Origin: Roseiflexus sp034432635
GTDB taxonomy: Bacteria > Chloroflexota > Chloroflexia > Chloroflexales > Roseiflexaceae
Direction of reading: 5' to 3'
Length of the DNA: 64,000 bases
Assembly: GCA_034432635.1 (NCBI GenBank)
Contig: DAOUBK010000088.1
Coordinates: 1-64,000 of the forward strand
Below, in pieces: positions 1-7,853 of the stretch. The position numbers were made by a program, and so were the translations under genes. Numbering within the stretch: position 1 is the first letter of the stretch; each line of letters begins with the position of its first letter. Below the pieces are notes generated by a model. It had not been told where the DNA came from, did not search any database, and saw only the letters and a list, made by a program, of their open reading frames with translations.

Positions 1-245
1 GCGCGGATGGCTGCCAGGCGGGCGGCTTTGTCGTCGGGCATGCCGCTGGCGGCAGGTGATGCGTCGGATGCTGGCGCCGGCGCACCTTCAGCCGCAGCCT
101 TTTTGGCAGCATTGGCAGCGCGGATGGCTGCCAGGCGGGCGGCTTTGTCGTCGGATGTACCGGCCTCCGACGATGCAGGTTGTGCTTCGACGAGCTTTTC
201 TGCTGCCTTCGCGCGAATGGCTGCCTGGCGGGCAGCTTTGTCGGC
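1..245 (-). repeat. In-frame repeats in the nuoI 3' tail
   Basis: A block of about 37 bases at 1-37 recurs identically at 118-154, and a diverged copy lies near 213-244. In the nuoI frame the copies encode DDKAARLAAIRA-type units separated by Ala/Pro-rich spacers. The array is cut by the window edge, so the copy number is a minimum. Confidence 0.8.
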
Positions 246-986
246 TGGCGCGGCATCAGAGGTTGTGGAAGCAGGGACGGGCGCCTGCGCAGCAGCGACT
301 TCGGCGCGCTTTGCCTTGATCTTGTCGATCATTTGCGGCGCAACACCGATCAGGTCAGGGCGGCGCTTGATGTTACCCTGCAACTTCTTCATCGCGCCTT
401 CCTTCACCTCTGCCCAGAATGTCGGCGCGATCTTTTCGTAGTACGAAACAGGACGGTTCAATCCGGTCTTATTGATCGTCAACCCACCGTGCACATCGGT
501 TGAGAACTCGAACTCATGATCCATTTTGATTGCGTCGAACGGGCAGACTTCTGCACACAGACCGCAGCTCATGCACGCATCGTACTCGATCAGAAATTCA
601 GCGACTGCCGGAACGGCCTTGCCGGTCGCCGGATCGTGCGCCTGGGTCATATGAATAACCTGGGGCGGACAGATACGCTGACACTGGAAGCACGAGGTGC
701 ATAACTCGTGACCGGTTTCGTCATCGTAGAGCAAGATCGGGAAGTTGCGAAACGCTTCGGGCAGTTTTAAGCGCTCTTCGGGATACTGGACAGTAAAAAC
801 GCCGGTATGCTGGCTTGGTTTCTCCAGTTTGCGCGTCAGCGCATCGCGAAAATGGCGGAACACAACGTCGAGACCGGTCAACAACCCCTGCCCGGCGCGC
901 AGTTTTGTCCGCCCGCGGTCGATCACGTACACCCTGCCGCGTATTGTTGGAGTTTCGGTTGTCGCTGTATCTGTTTCTGTCATCAT
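1..986 (-). CDS. nuoI: NADH-quinone oxidoreductase subunit I (NuoI), 3' end beyond the window
   Basis: This is the subunit of complex I that carries two [4Fe-4S] clusters (N6a/N6b) on the electron path towards quinone. Two ferredoxin motifs are visible: C96-C99-C102-C106-P and C138-C141-C144-C148-P. The start is the first of two adjacent ATGs (984-986), with an AAAGGTG ribosome site 8 bases upstream. From about residue 200 the protein continues as an Ala/Lys/Arg-rich tail with repeated DKAARxAAIRA blocks and leaves the window still open, so it exceeds 328 residues; bacterial NuoI is usually 150-230. It is the fifth gene of the nuoABCDI run, 177 bases after nuoD. The family call is firm; the tail's role is unknown. 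Confidence 0.93.
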   Translation of the reverse strand, partial: MMTETDTATTETPTIRGRVYVIDRGRTKLRAGQGLLTGLDVVFRHFRDALTRKLEKPSQHTGVFTVQYPEERLKLPEAFRNFPILLYDDETGHELCTSCFQCQRICPPQVIHMTQAHDPATGKAVPAVAEFLIEYDACMSCGLCAEVCPFDAIKMDHEFEFSTDVHGGLTINKTGLNRPVSYYEKIAPTFWAEVKEGAMKKLQGNIKRRPDLIGVAPQMIDKIKAKRAEVAAAQAPVPASTTSDAAPADKAARQAAIRAKAAEKLVEAQPASSEAGTSDDKAARLAAIRAANAAKKAAAEGAPAPASDASPAASGMPDDKAARLAAIR

Positions 987-1115
987 CAATGCTGCACCTT
1001 TACCATGCTTTCAGCGATTCGCCTGAAGCGCCGCATCCTGCACACTCGTGGTGCATATTGGAGTATCGTCGAGTGCTCTCGGGTTCGAATCGTATTATCG
1101 TGCCGCGAGTTTCAA

Positions 1116-1130
1116 AGAACTGAGAACCGA
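1116..1130 (+). repeat. Copy of a dispersed GAACTGAGAACCG repeat between nuoD and nuoI
   Basis: The sequence AGAACTGAGAACCGA lies in the 177-base gap between the nuoD stop and the nuoI start. The same core occurs near 6000, 21340 and 42655, each time at a gene border. Its function is unknown. Confidence 0.55.
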
Positions 1131-1163
1131 TCCGCTTTCGACGTGCTATCACCTGCCGCCGTG

Positions 1164-2288
1164 CTACTTATCCACCTCACCCATCACAATGTCGATACTA
1201 CCGAGAATGACCACCACATCGGCGACCTTGTGCCCGCGGCACATATCGCCAAGAGGGGTCAGGTTGATGAACGATGGTGCGCGCACTTTGTAGCGGTACG
1301 GTCGCTCGCTCCCATCACTCACCAGATAGAAGCCAAGCTCACCTTTCGGCGACTCGATACGCGCATATGCATCACCTGGCGGCGGGCGCAGCACCTTCTG
1401 TTTCCCGATATTCGCCATCGCAGGGTTGATATGTCCGCCCGTCGTATCGGGCAGGCGCTCGATCACCTGCTGGAGAATGCGGTAACTCTGCCGCATTTCC
1501 TCGATGCGGATCAGGAAGCGATCATAGACATCGCCGACCGATCCGATGGGGATATCGAAATCGAGTTCATCGTACACGCTGTACGGTTCAGCGCGCCGCA
1601 CATCATACGGAATGCCGGATGCGCGCAGCACCGGACCGGTGACACTGTACGATACGGCGACCTCCTTTGGCAGAATGCCGACATTGACCGTGCGTGAGAG
1701 CAGGATTTCGTTCTCTTTCAGCAGGCGCTCGAACTCATCGAAAAAGGACGGCAACCCCTGCATCAACTCCTTGAGGTGTGGCATGAACTCCGGCGGCAGG
1801 TCGCGCCACACGCCGCCGAAGCGGAAGTAGTTGCACATCATTCGGGCGCCGCTCGCCATCTCGAACAGATCGAGAATCTTCTCCCGCTCACGCATGCCGA
1901 ACATCAAGGGTGTCTGCCAGGCGCCCATATCGTTCAGCAGAAAGCCGACTGCCGACGCATGGTTCAGAATGCGGGTCAGTTCGACCATCAGCACGCGGAT
2001 GTATTCGGCGCGCTGCGGCACACTGATGCCGGCAAGTTTTTCGACTGCCAGCGCCAGTGCGTGGTTGTTCGCCATCGAGTTGAAATAATCGAGACGGTCG
2101 GTATACGGCATCGACTGAATATAGGTCGAAACCTCTGCTAGTTGCTCGTGGTTGCGGTGCAGATAGCCGAACACCGGCCTGAGATCGACAATCGTCTCAC
2201 CGTCGACCGTGACAATCATGCGGAACACCCCGTGTGTCGAGGGGTGTTGTGGTCCGATATTGATCTGGAGTTCCTGCGTCTGAAGCAT
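1164..2288 (-). CDS. nuoD: NADH-quinone oxidoreductase subunit D (NuoD, 49 kDa-type)
   Basis: This is the complex I subunit that lines the quinone-binding site together with NuoB. The 374-residue protein has the usual length and the diagnostic N-terminal INIGPQHPSTHGVFR motif, followed by YLHRNHEQLAE; it ends in the conserved IVMGEVDK tail. It starts 31 bases after the nuoC stop and is co-oriented with it, so it belongs to the nuoABCDI operon. No NuoE, F or G gene lies in this run; they may lie elsewhere or be absent, which the window cannot decide. Confidence 0.96.
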   Translation of the reverse strand: MLQTQELQINIGPQHPSTHGVFRMIVTVDGETIVDLRPVFGYLHRNHEQLAEVSTYIQSMPYTDRLDYFNSMANNHALALAVEKLAGISVPQRAEYIRVLMVELTRILNHASAVGFLLNDMGAWQTPLMFGMREREKILDLFEMASGARMMCNYFRFGGVWRDLPPEFMPHLKELMQGLPSFFDEFERLLKENEILLSRTVNVGILPKEVAVSYSVTGPVLRASGIPYDVRRAEPYSVYDELDFDIPIGSVGDVYDRFLIRIEEMRQSYRILQQVIERLPDTTGGHINPAMANIGKQKVLRPPPGDAYARIESPKGELGFYLVSDGSERPYRYKVRAPSFINLTPLGDMCRGHKVADVVVILGSIDIVMGEVDK

Positions 2289-2319
2289 TGCTCACACCTG
2301 CAGGGCGCCGTGCCCCTCC

Positions 2320-2889
2320 TCACTCACCGCTATCACCGAAATACTTATCGCCCTGCTTGGGAAAGTCCCTGCGCATGGGCCATCCCTCAAATTCGTCCCA
2401 CATATAGATACGTGTCAGATTGGGGTGGCCGGTGAACACCACGCCGAACAGATCGAACGCCTCACGCTCCTGCAGATTCGCCCCGGGCCACTCATCGGTC
2501 AGCGATGGAACCACCGGATGGTCGCGCGGCACGCGGGTTTTGATCACCAGCGCAGGACCGCCGTCGAGATGGAAGAAGTGGTAGACCATTTCGATTACCC
2601 CATCGGCAAGGTAATCGACGGCAGTGATATTCGAGAGCAGTTCGTAGCCGAGCACATCGCGCACATAGCGCGCCACTTCGGGGAGGCGCTCAGGGTAGAC
2701 TACGGCATCATCGGTCGCCAGCAGATCGACCGGCGCGTGTTCACCGCGTTTGTGGCGCGTTGCCTTACCATCACCAGCCGACGCATCATCGGTGACGTTT
2801 ACTGCTGTTCGGGTGCGCGTTGGCATGAGAACGCCCGGCAGGTCATGCGCCAGACGCTCTTTGAGTTCAGTTGCGCTCATCTTCGGCAT
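2320..2889 (-). CDS. nuoC: NADH-quinone oxidoreductase subunit C (NuoC, 30 kDa-type)
   Basis: This peripheral-arm complex I subunit has 189 residues. The C-terminal half carries the family signature: EREAFDLFGVVFTGHPNLTR, then the WP-MRRDFP block. An N-terminal segment rich in charged residues (about 1-55) is less conserved. The start codon lies inside the end of nuoB, giving a 23-base overlap, which suggests translational coupling. NuoC is a separate gene here, not a NuoCD fusion. Confidence 0.94.
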   Translation of the reverse strand: MPKMSATELKERLAHDLPGVLMPTRTRTAVNVTDDASAGDGKATRHKRGEHAPVDLLATDDAVVYPERLPEVARYVRDVLGYELLSNITAVDYLADGVIEMVYHFFHLDGGPALVIKTRVPRDHPVVPSLTDEWPGANLQEREAFDLFGVVFTGHPNLTRIYMWDEFEGWPMRRDFPKQGDKYFGDSGE

Positions 2890-3685
2890 GATCCACCTCG
2901 ACAGCAGGACGCTTCAGGTCGTTGTGGGCAATCTCAGGCGCAATGCCTGTCGCCTTATAGGGTGACTCGCGCTCCACTGTTTCGTCCATAATCGGAAAAT
3001 GGCGCACCAGTTCGGGGTGCTCGATCATCCCGGAACGCATCTCACCGTGCGCGGGTGACGTATACGGGCTGACCAGCGGCAAACCACCGACCGGATCGAT
3101 CAGTTTGCCATCGATCTCCAACCCGTGTTTGCCGAACGTCGGCACTGGATACTCTTTCGCTGCACGTTTGCCATACCAGCGCACCTGGTTCAGGCGCTGC
3201 GCATCGATCTGTTTTTGCAGCGTCATCAGTGCGTGGAGCAGCGCTTCGGGGCGCGGTGGGCATCCCGGAATGTAGACATCGACCGGGATGAGGAGGTCGA
3301 TGCCGCGCAGCACATTGTACCCATCGCGGAACGGACCACCCGATGTTGCGCATGCGCCCATCGAGATAACATAGCGCGGCTCGGGCATCTGGTTGTAGAG
3401 ACGCACCACCTGCGGCGCCATCTTCTTGGTGACCGTCCCGGCAACGATCATCAGGTCCGCCTGGCGTGGCGACGCACGGAACATCTCCGCGCCGAAGCGT
3501 GCCAAGTCGAAGCGTGCCAGACCGGTCGCCATCATCTCGATTGCGCAGCACGCCAGACCAAACGACAGGGGCCAGATCGAAGACCGCCGTCCCCAGTTGT
3601 AGAACCGCTGCATGGTTGTCAGAAAGACGCCGTGCTTTTCGGCTTCGAGTTGGATCTCACGATCGTCCGACATTCCCGCCCCCAT
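2867..3685 (-). CDS. nuoB: NADH-quinone oxidoreductase subunit B (NuoB, 20 kDa-type)
   Basis: NuoB holds cluster N2, the terminal Fe-S cluster that passes electrons to quinone. The ligands can be seen: the adjacent cysteines in GLACCAIEMM, then GACATSGG and PGCPPRPEA. At 272 residues it is longer than the usual 160-220 because of a C-terminal extension after about residue 190, rich in charged residues. Two starts are possible: ATG at 3685, or ATG at 3673 (MSDDREIQ), which has a G-rich stretch just upstream. The 3' end overlaps nuoC. Confidence 0.95.
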   Translation of the reverse strand: MGAGMSDDREIQLEAEKHGVFLTTMQRFYNWGRRSSIWPLSFGLACCAIEMMATGLARFDLARFGAEMFRASPRQADLMIVAGTVTKKMAPQVVRLYNQMPEPRYVISMGACATSGGPFRDGYNVLRGIDLLIPVDVYIPGCPPRPEALLHALMTLQKQIDAQRLNQVRWYGKRAAKEYPVPTFGKHGLEIDGKLIDPVGGLPLVSPYTSPAHGEMRSGMIEHPELVRHFPIMDETVERESPYKATGIAPEIAHNDLKRPAVEVDHAEDERN

Positions 3686-3736
3686 TCCAGGCAGTTGATC
3701 TCACTTCAGTCGCGTGTCCAGCAATCGCAGCGTGCA

Positions 3737-4093
3737 TCATACCCACTCGAGCGCCCCCTTCTTCCATTCATACACCAGACCGCCGATCAGGATAACCAGA
3801 AAGACCGCCATCGCAATGAACGCAAACAGTCCCTGCTGTCCATACGCGACCGCCCACGGGTACAGGAACACGACCTCGATGTCGAAAATAACGAATGCCA
3901 ACGCATACAGATAGTACTGAATCTTGAACTGCACCCGGATATCGCCGATCGCTTCCAGACCACACTCGTAAGTATCGAGTTTGATCGGTGTGGGTCGTTT
4001 AGGTCCAAGAAAGTAGGCGGCTGCAAGCGGGATAATCGGGAAAATGATCGCACCAATGAAGAATACGCCAATGAATGCGTAGTTTGCAAGCAT
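3737..4093 (-). CDS. nuoA: NADH-quinone oxidoreductase subunit A (NuoA)
   Basis: This small membrane subunit sits at the junction of the peripheral and membrane arms of complex I. The 118 residues contain three hydrophobic helices and the family motif KLDTYECGLEAIGD; the C-terminal part includes FVIFDIEVVFLYPWA. The ATG at 4091-4093 is chosen over an in-frame upstream extension because an AAGGAGGCGG ribosome site precedes it at proper spacing and the length then matches the family. It is the first gene of the nuo operon. Confidence 0.95.
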   Translation of the reverse strand: MLANYAFIGVFFIGAIIFPIIPLAAAYFLGPKRPTPIKLDTYECGLEAIGDIRVQFKIQYYLYALAFVIFDIEVVFLYPWAVAYGQQGLFAFIAMAVFLVILIGGLVYEWKKGALEWV

Positions 4094-4146
4094 CGAGCCG
4101 CCTCCTTGCTGGATACTGTCTTGCACCAGTGTACGAGTGCTGTTTG

Positions 4147-4176
4147 AGTATATCATAACCCTTCGTGAAATCGCAA
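4147..4176 (-). promoter_or_regulatory. Predicted sigma-70-type promoter of the nuo operon
   Basis: On the minus strand TTGCGA (4176-4171), an 18-base spacer and TATACT (4152-4147) resemble -35 and -10 elements. Initiation near 4140 would give a leader of about 47 bases to nuoA. This is prediction from sequence only. Confidence 0.5.
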
Positions 4177-4286
4177 ACAAACTGGTATAAGGGCTATAAC
4201 CTGGGATTAAGGAATTTCACAGCGGATCGGGTTGCATCAGGGGGAAGCCGGTCCGTGATTGTGGCTGATATATCCGGGCGTAAGCG

Positions 4287-4850
4287 CTATTCCAGGTGAA
4301 TGATCTGCGTGGTTTCGCCGTGGGACGTATGGCTTGTTACAGGAAAGCCGCACTTCTGGATCAGGCGGTGGATGCCTTCGTTGTCCGCCAGCGAGACGCC
4401 ACGCAGCCGTTTGATGCCGCGCACCAGCGCCAGTTGTAGCAACAGGTCGAGCATGATCGTTCCCAGTCCTTCGCGCTGGAAGTCGTCGCGCAGAACGATG
4501 GCAAATTCAGCGGTCTCTGGGTCGTTTTTGTCGAGCACCAGACGCACCACGCCAATTGCGTAATCTTTGCCGCCTTCGCGCGCCAGTGCAATGAACGCCG
4601 CCTGCTGGCGCTCATTGAAATCGGCGTAGCGCTGCGCCTCGCGCCACAGGATGTCTTCGGGCAGATCGGGCAAGGCGGTAAAAAAGCGAAAGCGTCGTGT
4701 TTCGGGCGATAGGTGATGAAACAGATCGACCAGCAAACCTGCGTCGGTGGGGCGGATATGCCGGATGCGCACCTTGCGCCCTTTGCGGGTGACAACGGTG
4801 ACCGTTCCGCGTCCACGAACGAAATGGTGTGATTCGGTTTGTATTTGCAT
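4287..4850 (-). CDS. GNAT-family N-acetyltransferase
   Basis: The 187-residue protein has a GNAT fold with the acetyl-CoA-binding region around FAIVLRDDFQREGLGTIML (motif A, R/QxxGxG/A form) and a C-terminal NEGIHRLIQKCGF segment typical of motif B. It starts at ATG 4850 with GAGAGGAG immediately upstream; an in-frame GTG at 4862 would place that ribosome site inside the gene. It resembles the acetyltransferase domain found attached to some acyl-CoA synthetases, but no such domain is present, so the substrate is unknown. It diverges from homoserine dehydrogenase. Confidence 0.82.
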   Translation of the reverse strand: MQIQTESHHFVRGRGTVTVVTRKGRKVRIRHIRPTDAGLLVDLFHHLSPETRRFRFFTALPDLPEDILWREAQRYADFNERQQAAFIALAREGGKDYAIGVVRLVLDKNDPETAEFAIVLRDDFQREGLGTIMLDLLLQLALVRGIKRLRGVSLADNEGIHRLIQKCGFPVTSHTSHGETTQIIHLE

Positions 4851-4930
4851 GTCTCCTCTCACGATAACGTTCTCTCTATGGTATGATACAACGGATTGTA
4901 GCAGTGTAGGGTTGATGTTTCTTCACTGTA

Positions 4931-4949
4931 TAACGCAGTGCGTTACAAT
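4931..4949 (+). promoter_or_regulatory. 15-base palindrome overlapping a candidate -10 box upstream of hom
   Basis: TAACGCAGTGCGTTA (4931-4945) is a perfect 7+1+7 inverted repeat. Its right edge overlaps TACAAT (4944-4949), a possible -10 element about 12 bases before the hom start. It sits in the 110-base divergent region shared with the acetyltransferase, as expected for an operator. No regulator is identified. Confidence 0.45.
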
Positions 4950-4960
4950 AGCAGGAATGA

Positions 4961-6013
4961 ATGATGCAAAAACATGCAACCTGTCGTCTCGCGCTGATCG
5001 GGTTTGGCAGCGTCGGTCGAGGTCTTGCTGAAATACTGTCGCTCCACCACCGCCGTCTGCTTGAGCGTTATGGCCTCGATGTGCGTATTGTCGCTGTCTG
5101 CACCCGGCGCTGGTGTGTGTACGAACCGTTTGAGATCGATGTTGCAGCGTTGCTGCGGGCTGCTACGTCCGGCGCCGTCAGTGAGTGGGGTTGCATACGT
5201 GCGTGGAATGCCGATGCGATGATCACGGAGGTTGATGCTGATGTGCTGGTCGAAGTGTCGCCCACCGATCTCACAACCGGCGAACCGGCGACGGGATATA
5301 TTCGTGCTGCAATTGCGCGCGGCATGCACGTGATTACGGCAAATAAGGGACCGATTGCGTTGCATTTTGCCGAACTACGTCGTCTGGCACAGGAGCGTGG
5401 GGTGATGCTCGGTTTCGAGGCAACGGTGATGGCGGGAACGCCAGCGCTCCGGTTGGGGTGGAGCGATCTGGCAGGATGCGAGATTCAGGAAGTGCGTGGT
5501 ATCGTGAACGGCACAACCAATTTCATTCTTTCGGCAATGGAACGCGGAATGGACTATGCCGCCGCACTCGAAGAAGCACAGCGCCTTGGATATGCTGAAG
5601 CCGATCCAACCGGTGATGTGGAGGGGTATGATGCAGCCGGCAAAGCCGCGATCCTGGCAAATGTCTTGATGGACGCGCATCTGACGCCCATGGACGTGGA
5701 GCGTGAAGGAATAACCGGTATTACGCCCGATATGGTTGCTGCTGCGACTACCGCCGGAGAGCGCTGGAAATTGATTGCGCGCATCTGGCGTGATGGTCAG
5801 ACGGTGCGCGCCGTCGTGCGTCCGATGCGTCTGAGAACCAGCCATCCGCTGGCCAGTGTTACCGGTGTGACAAATGCTCTGACGATCAGCACCGATCTGC
5901 TTGGCAATGTGACAATCATCGGTCCAGGCGCGGGTGGCGTCGCTACCGGTTTTGCAATTATCTCCGATCTGCTTGCGTTGCATCGGATGCAGGAGTTTAA
6001 AACCGAGAACTGA
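4961..6013 (+). CDS. hom: Homoserine dehydrogenase (catalytic part only, no ACT domain)
   Basis: This enzyme catalyses NAD(P)-dependent reduction of aspartate semialdehyde to homoserine, in the pathway to threonine and methionine. The N-terminal nucleotide fold begins with LIGFGSVGRGLAE. The catalytic-type lysine is in TANKGPIAL (K129), and the dimerisation/substrate domain shows IVNGTTNFILS and EADPTGDVEGYDAAGKAAI. At 350 residues it lacks the C-terminal ACT domain of the ~430-residue form, so threonine feedback through that domain is not expected. The start is the first of two ATGs after AGGAATGA. The final residues and the TGA stop lie inside a dispersed repeat, so the natural C-terminus may have been altered. 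Confidence 0.93.
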   Translation: MMQKHATCRLALIGFGSVGRGLAEILSLHHRRLLERYGLDVRIVAVCTRRWCVYEPFEIDVAALLRAATSGAVSEWGCIRAWNADAMITEVDADVLVEVSPTDLTTGEPATGYIRAAIARGMHVITANKGPIALHFAELRRLAQERGVMLGFEATVMAGTPALRLGWSDLAGCEIQEVRGIVNGTTNFILSAMERGMDYAAALEEAQRLGYAEADPTGDVEGYDAAGKAAILANVLMDAHLTPMDVEREGITGITPDMVAAATTAGERWKLIARIWRDGQTVRAVVRPMRLRTSHPLASVTGVTNALTISTDLLGNVTIIGPGAGGVATGFAIISDLLALHRMQEFKTEN

Positions 6014-6026
6014 GAACCGAAAACGG
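5999..6026 (+). repeat. Dispersed GAACTGAGAACCG repeat supplying the hom stop codon
   Basis: Two overlapping GAGAAC-type units (AACCGAGAACTGAGAACCGA) span the end of hom; the TGA in the repeat is the stop codon. Related copies lie at 1116-1130, 21326-21352 and 42648-42662. Confidence 0.6.
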
Positions 6027-6045
6027 AACGCGAGAAACAACCGTC

Positions 6046-7515
6046 ATGAACGTTCTACCCATCATCTCACTTCGTCATAGCACATGGCGCGTGCTGTATA
6101 TCGCATACCACATTGTTGTCTGTCTCTTTGTTACCTCTACAGGAACCTCCATCGTCTCAGGGCAATCGACCGATGCGCAGCAAACCGGCTCTCATCATGT
6201 CTACCTGCCGCTTGTTCTCGCACCCTCGACGCCGACCGCGAATCTTTTGGCGCTCACTGCTACCTACCTGGGTGCTGCCGGCGCCGATGAACTGAATGGC
6301 GCCGCATTCGCGCCGGATGGCACCTTGATTGTCGCCGGCGCGTTGCCGGGATATACCCCGCCTGGCGCAAGCCTGTTTATGCATCCAGGAGCAACAAACG
6401 GCGCCGTCCTTCGCCTGAACGCCAACGGCAGCAGTGTGCTGTCCATGCTGCGTATCGGCAGCATCGTGCGCGACCTTGACATGAATGCGAGCGGTGATCT
6501 GGTCGTGTGTGGTGATATGGGAGTTGCGCAGTTGAGTACCGACGCAACGTCGGTGATCTGGAGCGCTGCACCCGGCGATGCGACGCGCTGTGCCATTGGC
6601 GCTGATGGTGTTGTTGCTGCGCTGGTCGGCAATACACTCTTTGTTTATAATAGGAGCGGCACCTTGATCGATTCCTGGACGGTGACCGGCACGAGAGCGG
6701 CAGATCTTGTCGTGGACTCTGCCCGTTCGCAGGCGATCGTTGGCGGGTATACCCAAGTCAACAGTACGCTCCAGTTGCCTTGGATACGCGCATATGCATA
6801 TAACGGCAGCGTACGCTGGCGCAGTTACGATGTTTCCGCAGCGCCTGGTCTCGGCGCGGACAGCCGTGTGGAGCGTATGGTGTTTGGTGCTGACGAAAAA
6901 CTCTATGTCGCCGGGTCGATCAACGGCGGCATTGGCGCATCGATCTTCTCGCGCGATCCGAAAAACATCGCGCTTCCCCTCGGCGCACGCCTGGTCAAAA
7001 GTGACGAGTACAGCGACTCAACCAATACCGGCAGTGTCAAAATTGCCTGGTTCGGTCGCTTCAACCCCAGCGATGGTTCCCTCGAACTGGCACAGGGTCT
7101 GCTGACCCGACGTACCGGTGATAAAAAAGGAAACTCGGTCTCGATCCGCGCGATTGCGGCTGACGAACGCGGACGGGTGTTCCTGGCGGGCAGTGCCGCG
7201 TGCTGTATCAGGAACCGCGATCAGCAGCGGGTTGCCGGTATTGCGGTTGGACCGTATGAGCTAGGCGAAGGGTATGTTGCCCTGGTGAGTGAAGATTTCC
7301 GTCAGCGGTTGGTCTGGATGCCCTACGCCGGACCGACCATCAGTGGCGGCAGCAGTGCAGCAAATGCGCTGGCTATACGTAACGGAAACGTGCTTACCGT
7401 CGCAAAACTGAAACTCGATAAACCGCGCAGTCTGATCACGGTCAATGCCTTCCAGCCTGCTCTAGGCGGTTCAACAGGTTCTGAGGGGTATCTACTCGTC
7501 TGGCAGGCGCCGTGA
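6046..7515 (+). CDS. Secreted beta-propeller-like protein of unknown function
   Basis: The 489-residue protein begins with a hydrophobic export segment (about residues 12-40) and then the linker VYLPLVLAPSTP, a stretch I associate with exported proteins of Roseiflexus-type bacteria. The remainder is made of short beta-strand blocks with repeated patterns such as FAPDGTLIVAG, MNASGDLVVCG, FGADEKLYVAG and DERGRVFLAGSA, typical of SBBP or YVTN-like propeller blades. No catalytic motif is seen. It starts 32 bases after hom, and the intervening DNA is largely dispersed repeat without a clear ribosome site. Confidence 0.72.
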   Translation: MNVLPIISLRHSTWRVLYIAYHIVVCLFVTSTGTSIVSGQSTDAQQTGSHHVYLPLVLAPSTPTANLLALTATYLGAAGADELNGAAFAPDGTLIVAGALPGYTPPGASLFMHPGATNGAVLRLNANGSSVLSMLRIGSIVRDLDMNASGDLVVCGDMGVAQLSTDATSVIWSAAPGDATRCAIGADGVVAALVGNTLFVYNRSGTLIDSWTVTGTRAADLVVDSARSQAIVGGYTQVNSTLQLPWIRAYAYNGSVRWRSYDVSAAPGLGADSRVERMVFGADEKLYVAGSINGGIGASIFSRDPKNIALPLGARLVKSDEYSDSTNTGSVKIAWFGRFNPSDGSLELAQGLLTRRTGDKKGNSVSIRAIAADERGRVFLAGSAACCIRNRDQQRVAGIAVGPYELGEGYVALVSEDFRQRLVWMPYAGPTISGGSSAANALAIRNGNVLTVAKLKLDKPRSLITVNAFQPALGGSTGSEGYLLVWQAP

Positions 7516-7853
7516 GTCTGGCTGTCGGTAGATACGCTGGCTTTGCAAGATTGAAAGAAACGTCGGGGTTGGAGAGACCAGAATGCATGAGAACAACCGC
7601 TGCACAGGTTTAGCATCCGCAAACCGGCTTCCAGACCCCGAACTTCTTCACCGCAAAAGTTTTCTCCTCTTCAAGCCGGCTGCCGGGCAGGAAATAGATA
7701 CCATCATAACCTGTTGACTCTCCGGAAATTAGCGGTTTTGTCGTCGCTCTACTCGTGGCAGGTAAGGATGCCTGCACCCCGCACGTATCGGGATAGCAGG
7801 CGATAGTAACCGACGTGAACAGTAGTCTATGCTTTGGAGATGCAGTTGCGCAA
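7516..7853. other. Intergenic region between two convergent genes
   Basis: No convincing gene is present. A weak hairpin (GCAGGTA pairing with ATGCCTGC allowing one G-U, 7758-7775) could contribute to ending the gltB transcript. A 113-codon minus ORF overlapping the gltB end has no family resemblance and I treat it as chance. Confidence 0.5.

Noticed and set aside
1078..1095. GGGTTCGAATC resembling a tRNA T-arm in the nuoD-nuoI gap
   Set aside because: The flanks do not form the T-stem, and no acceptor or anticodon arm can be drawn around it.
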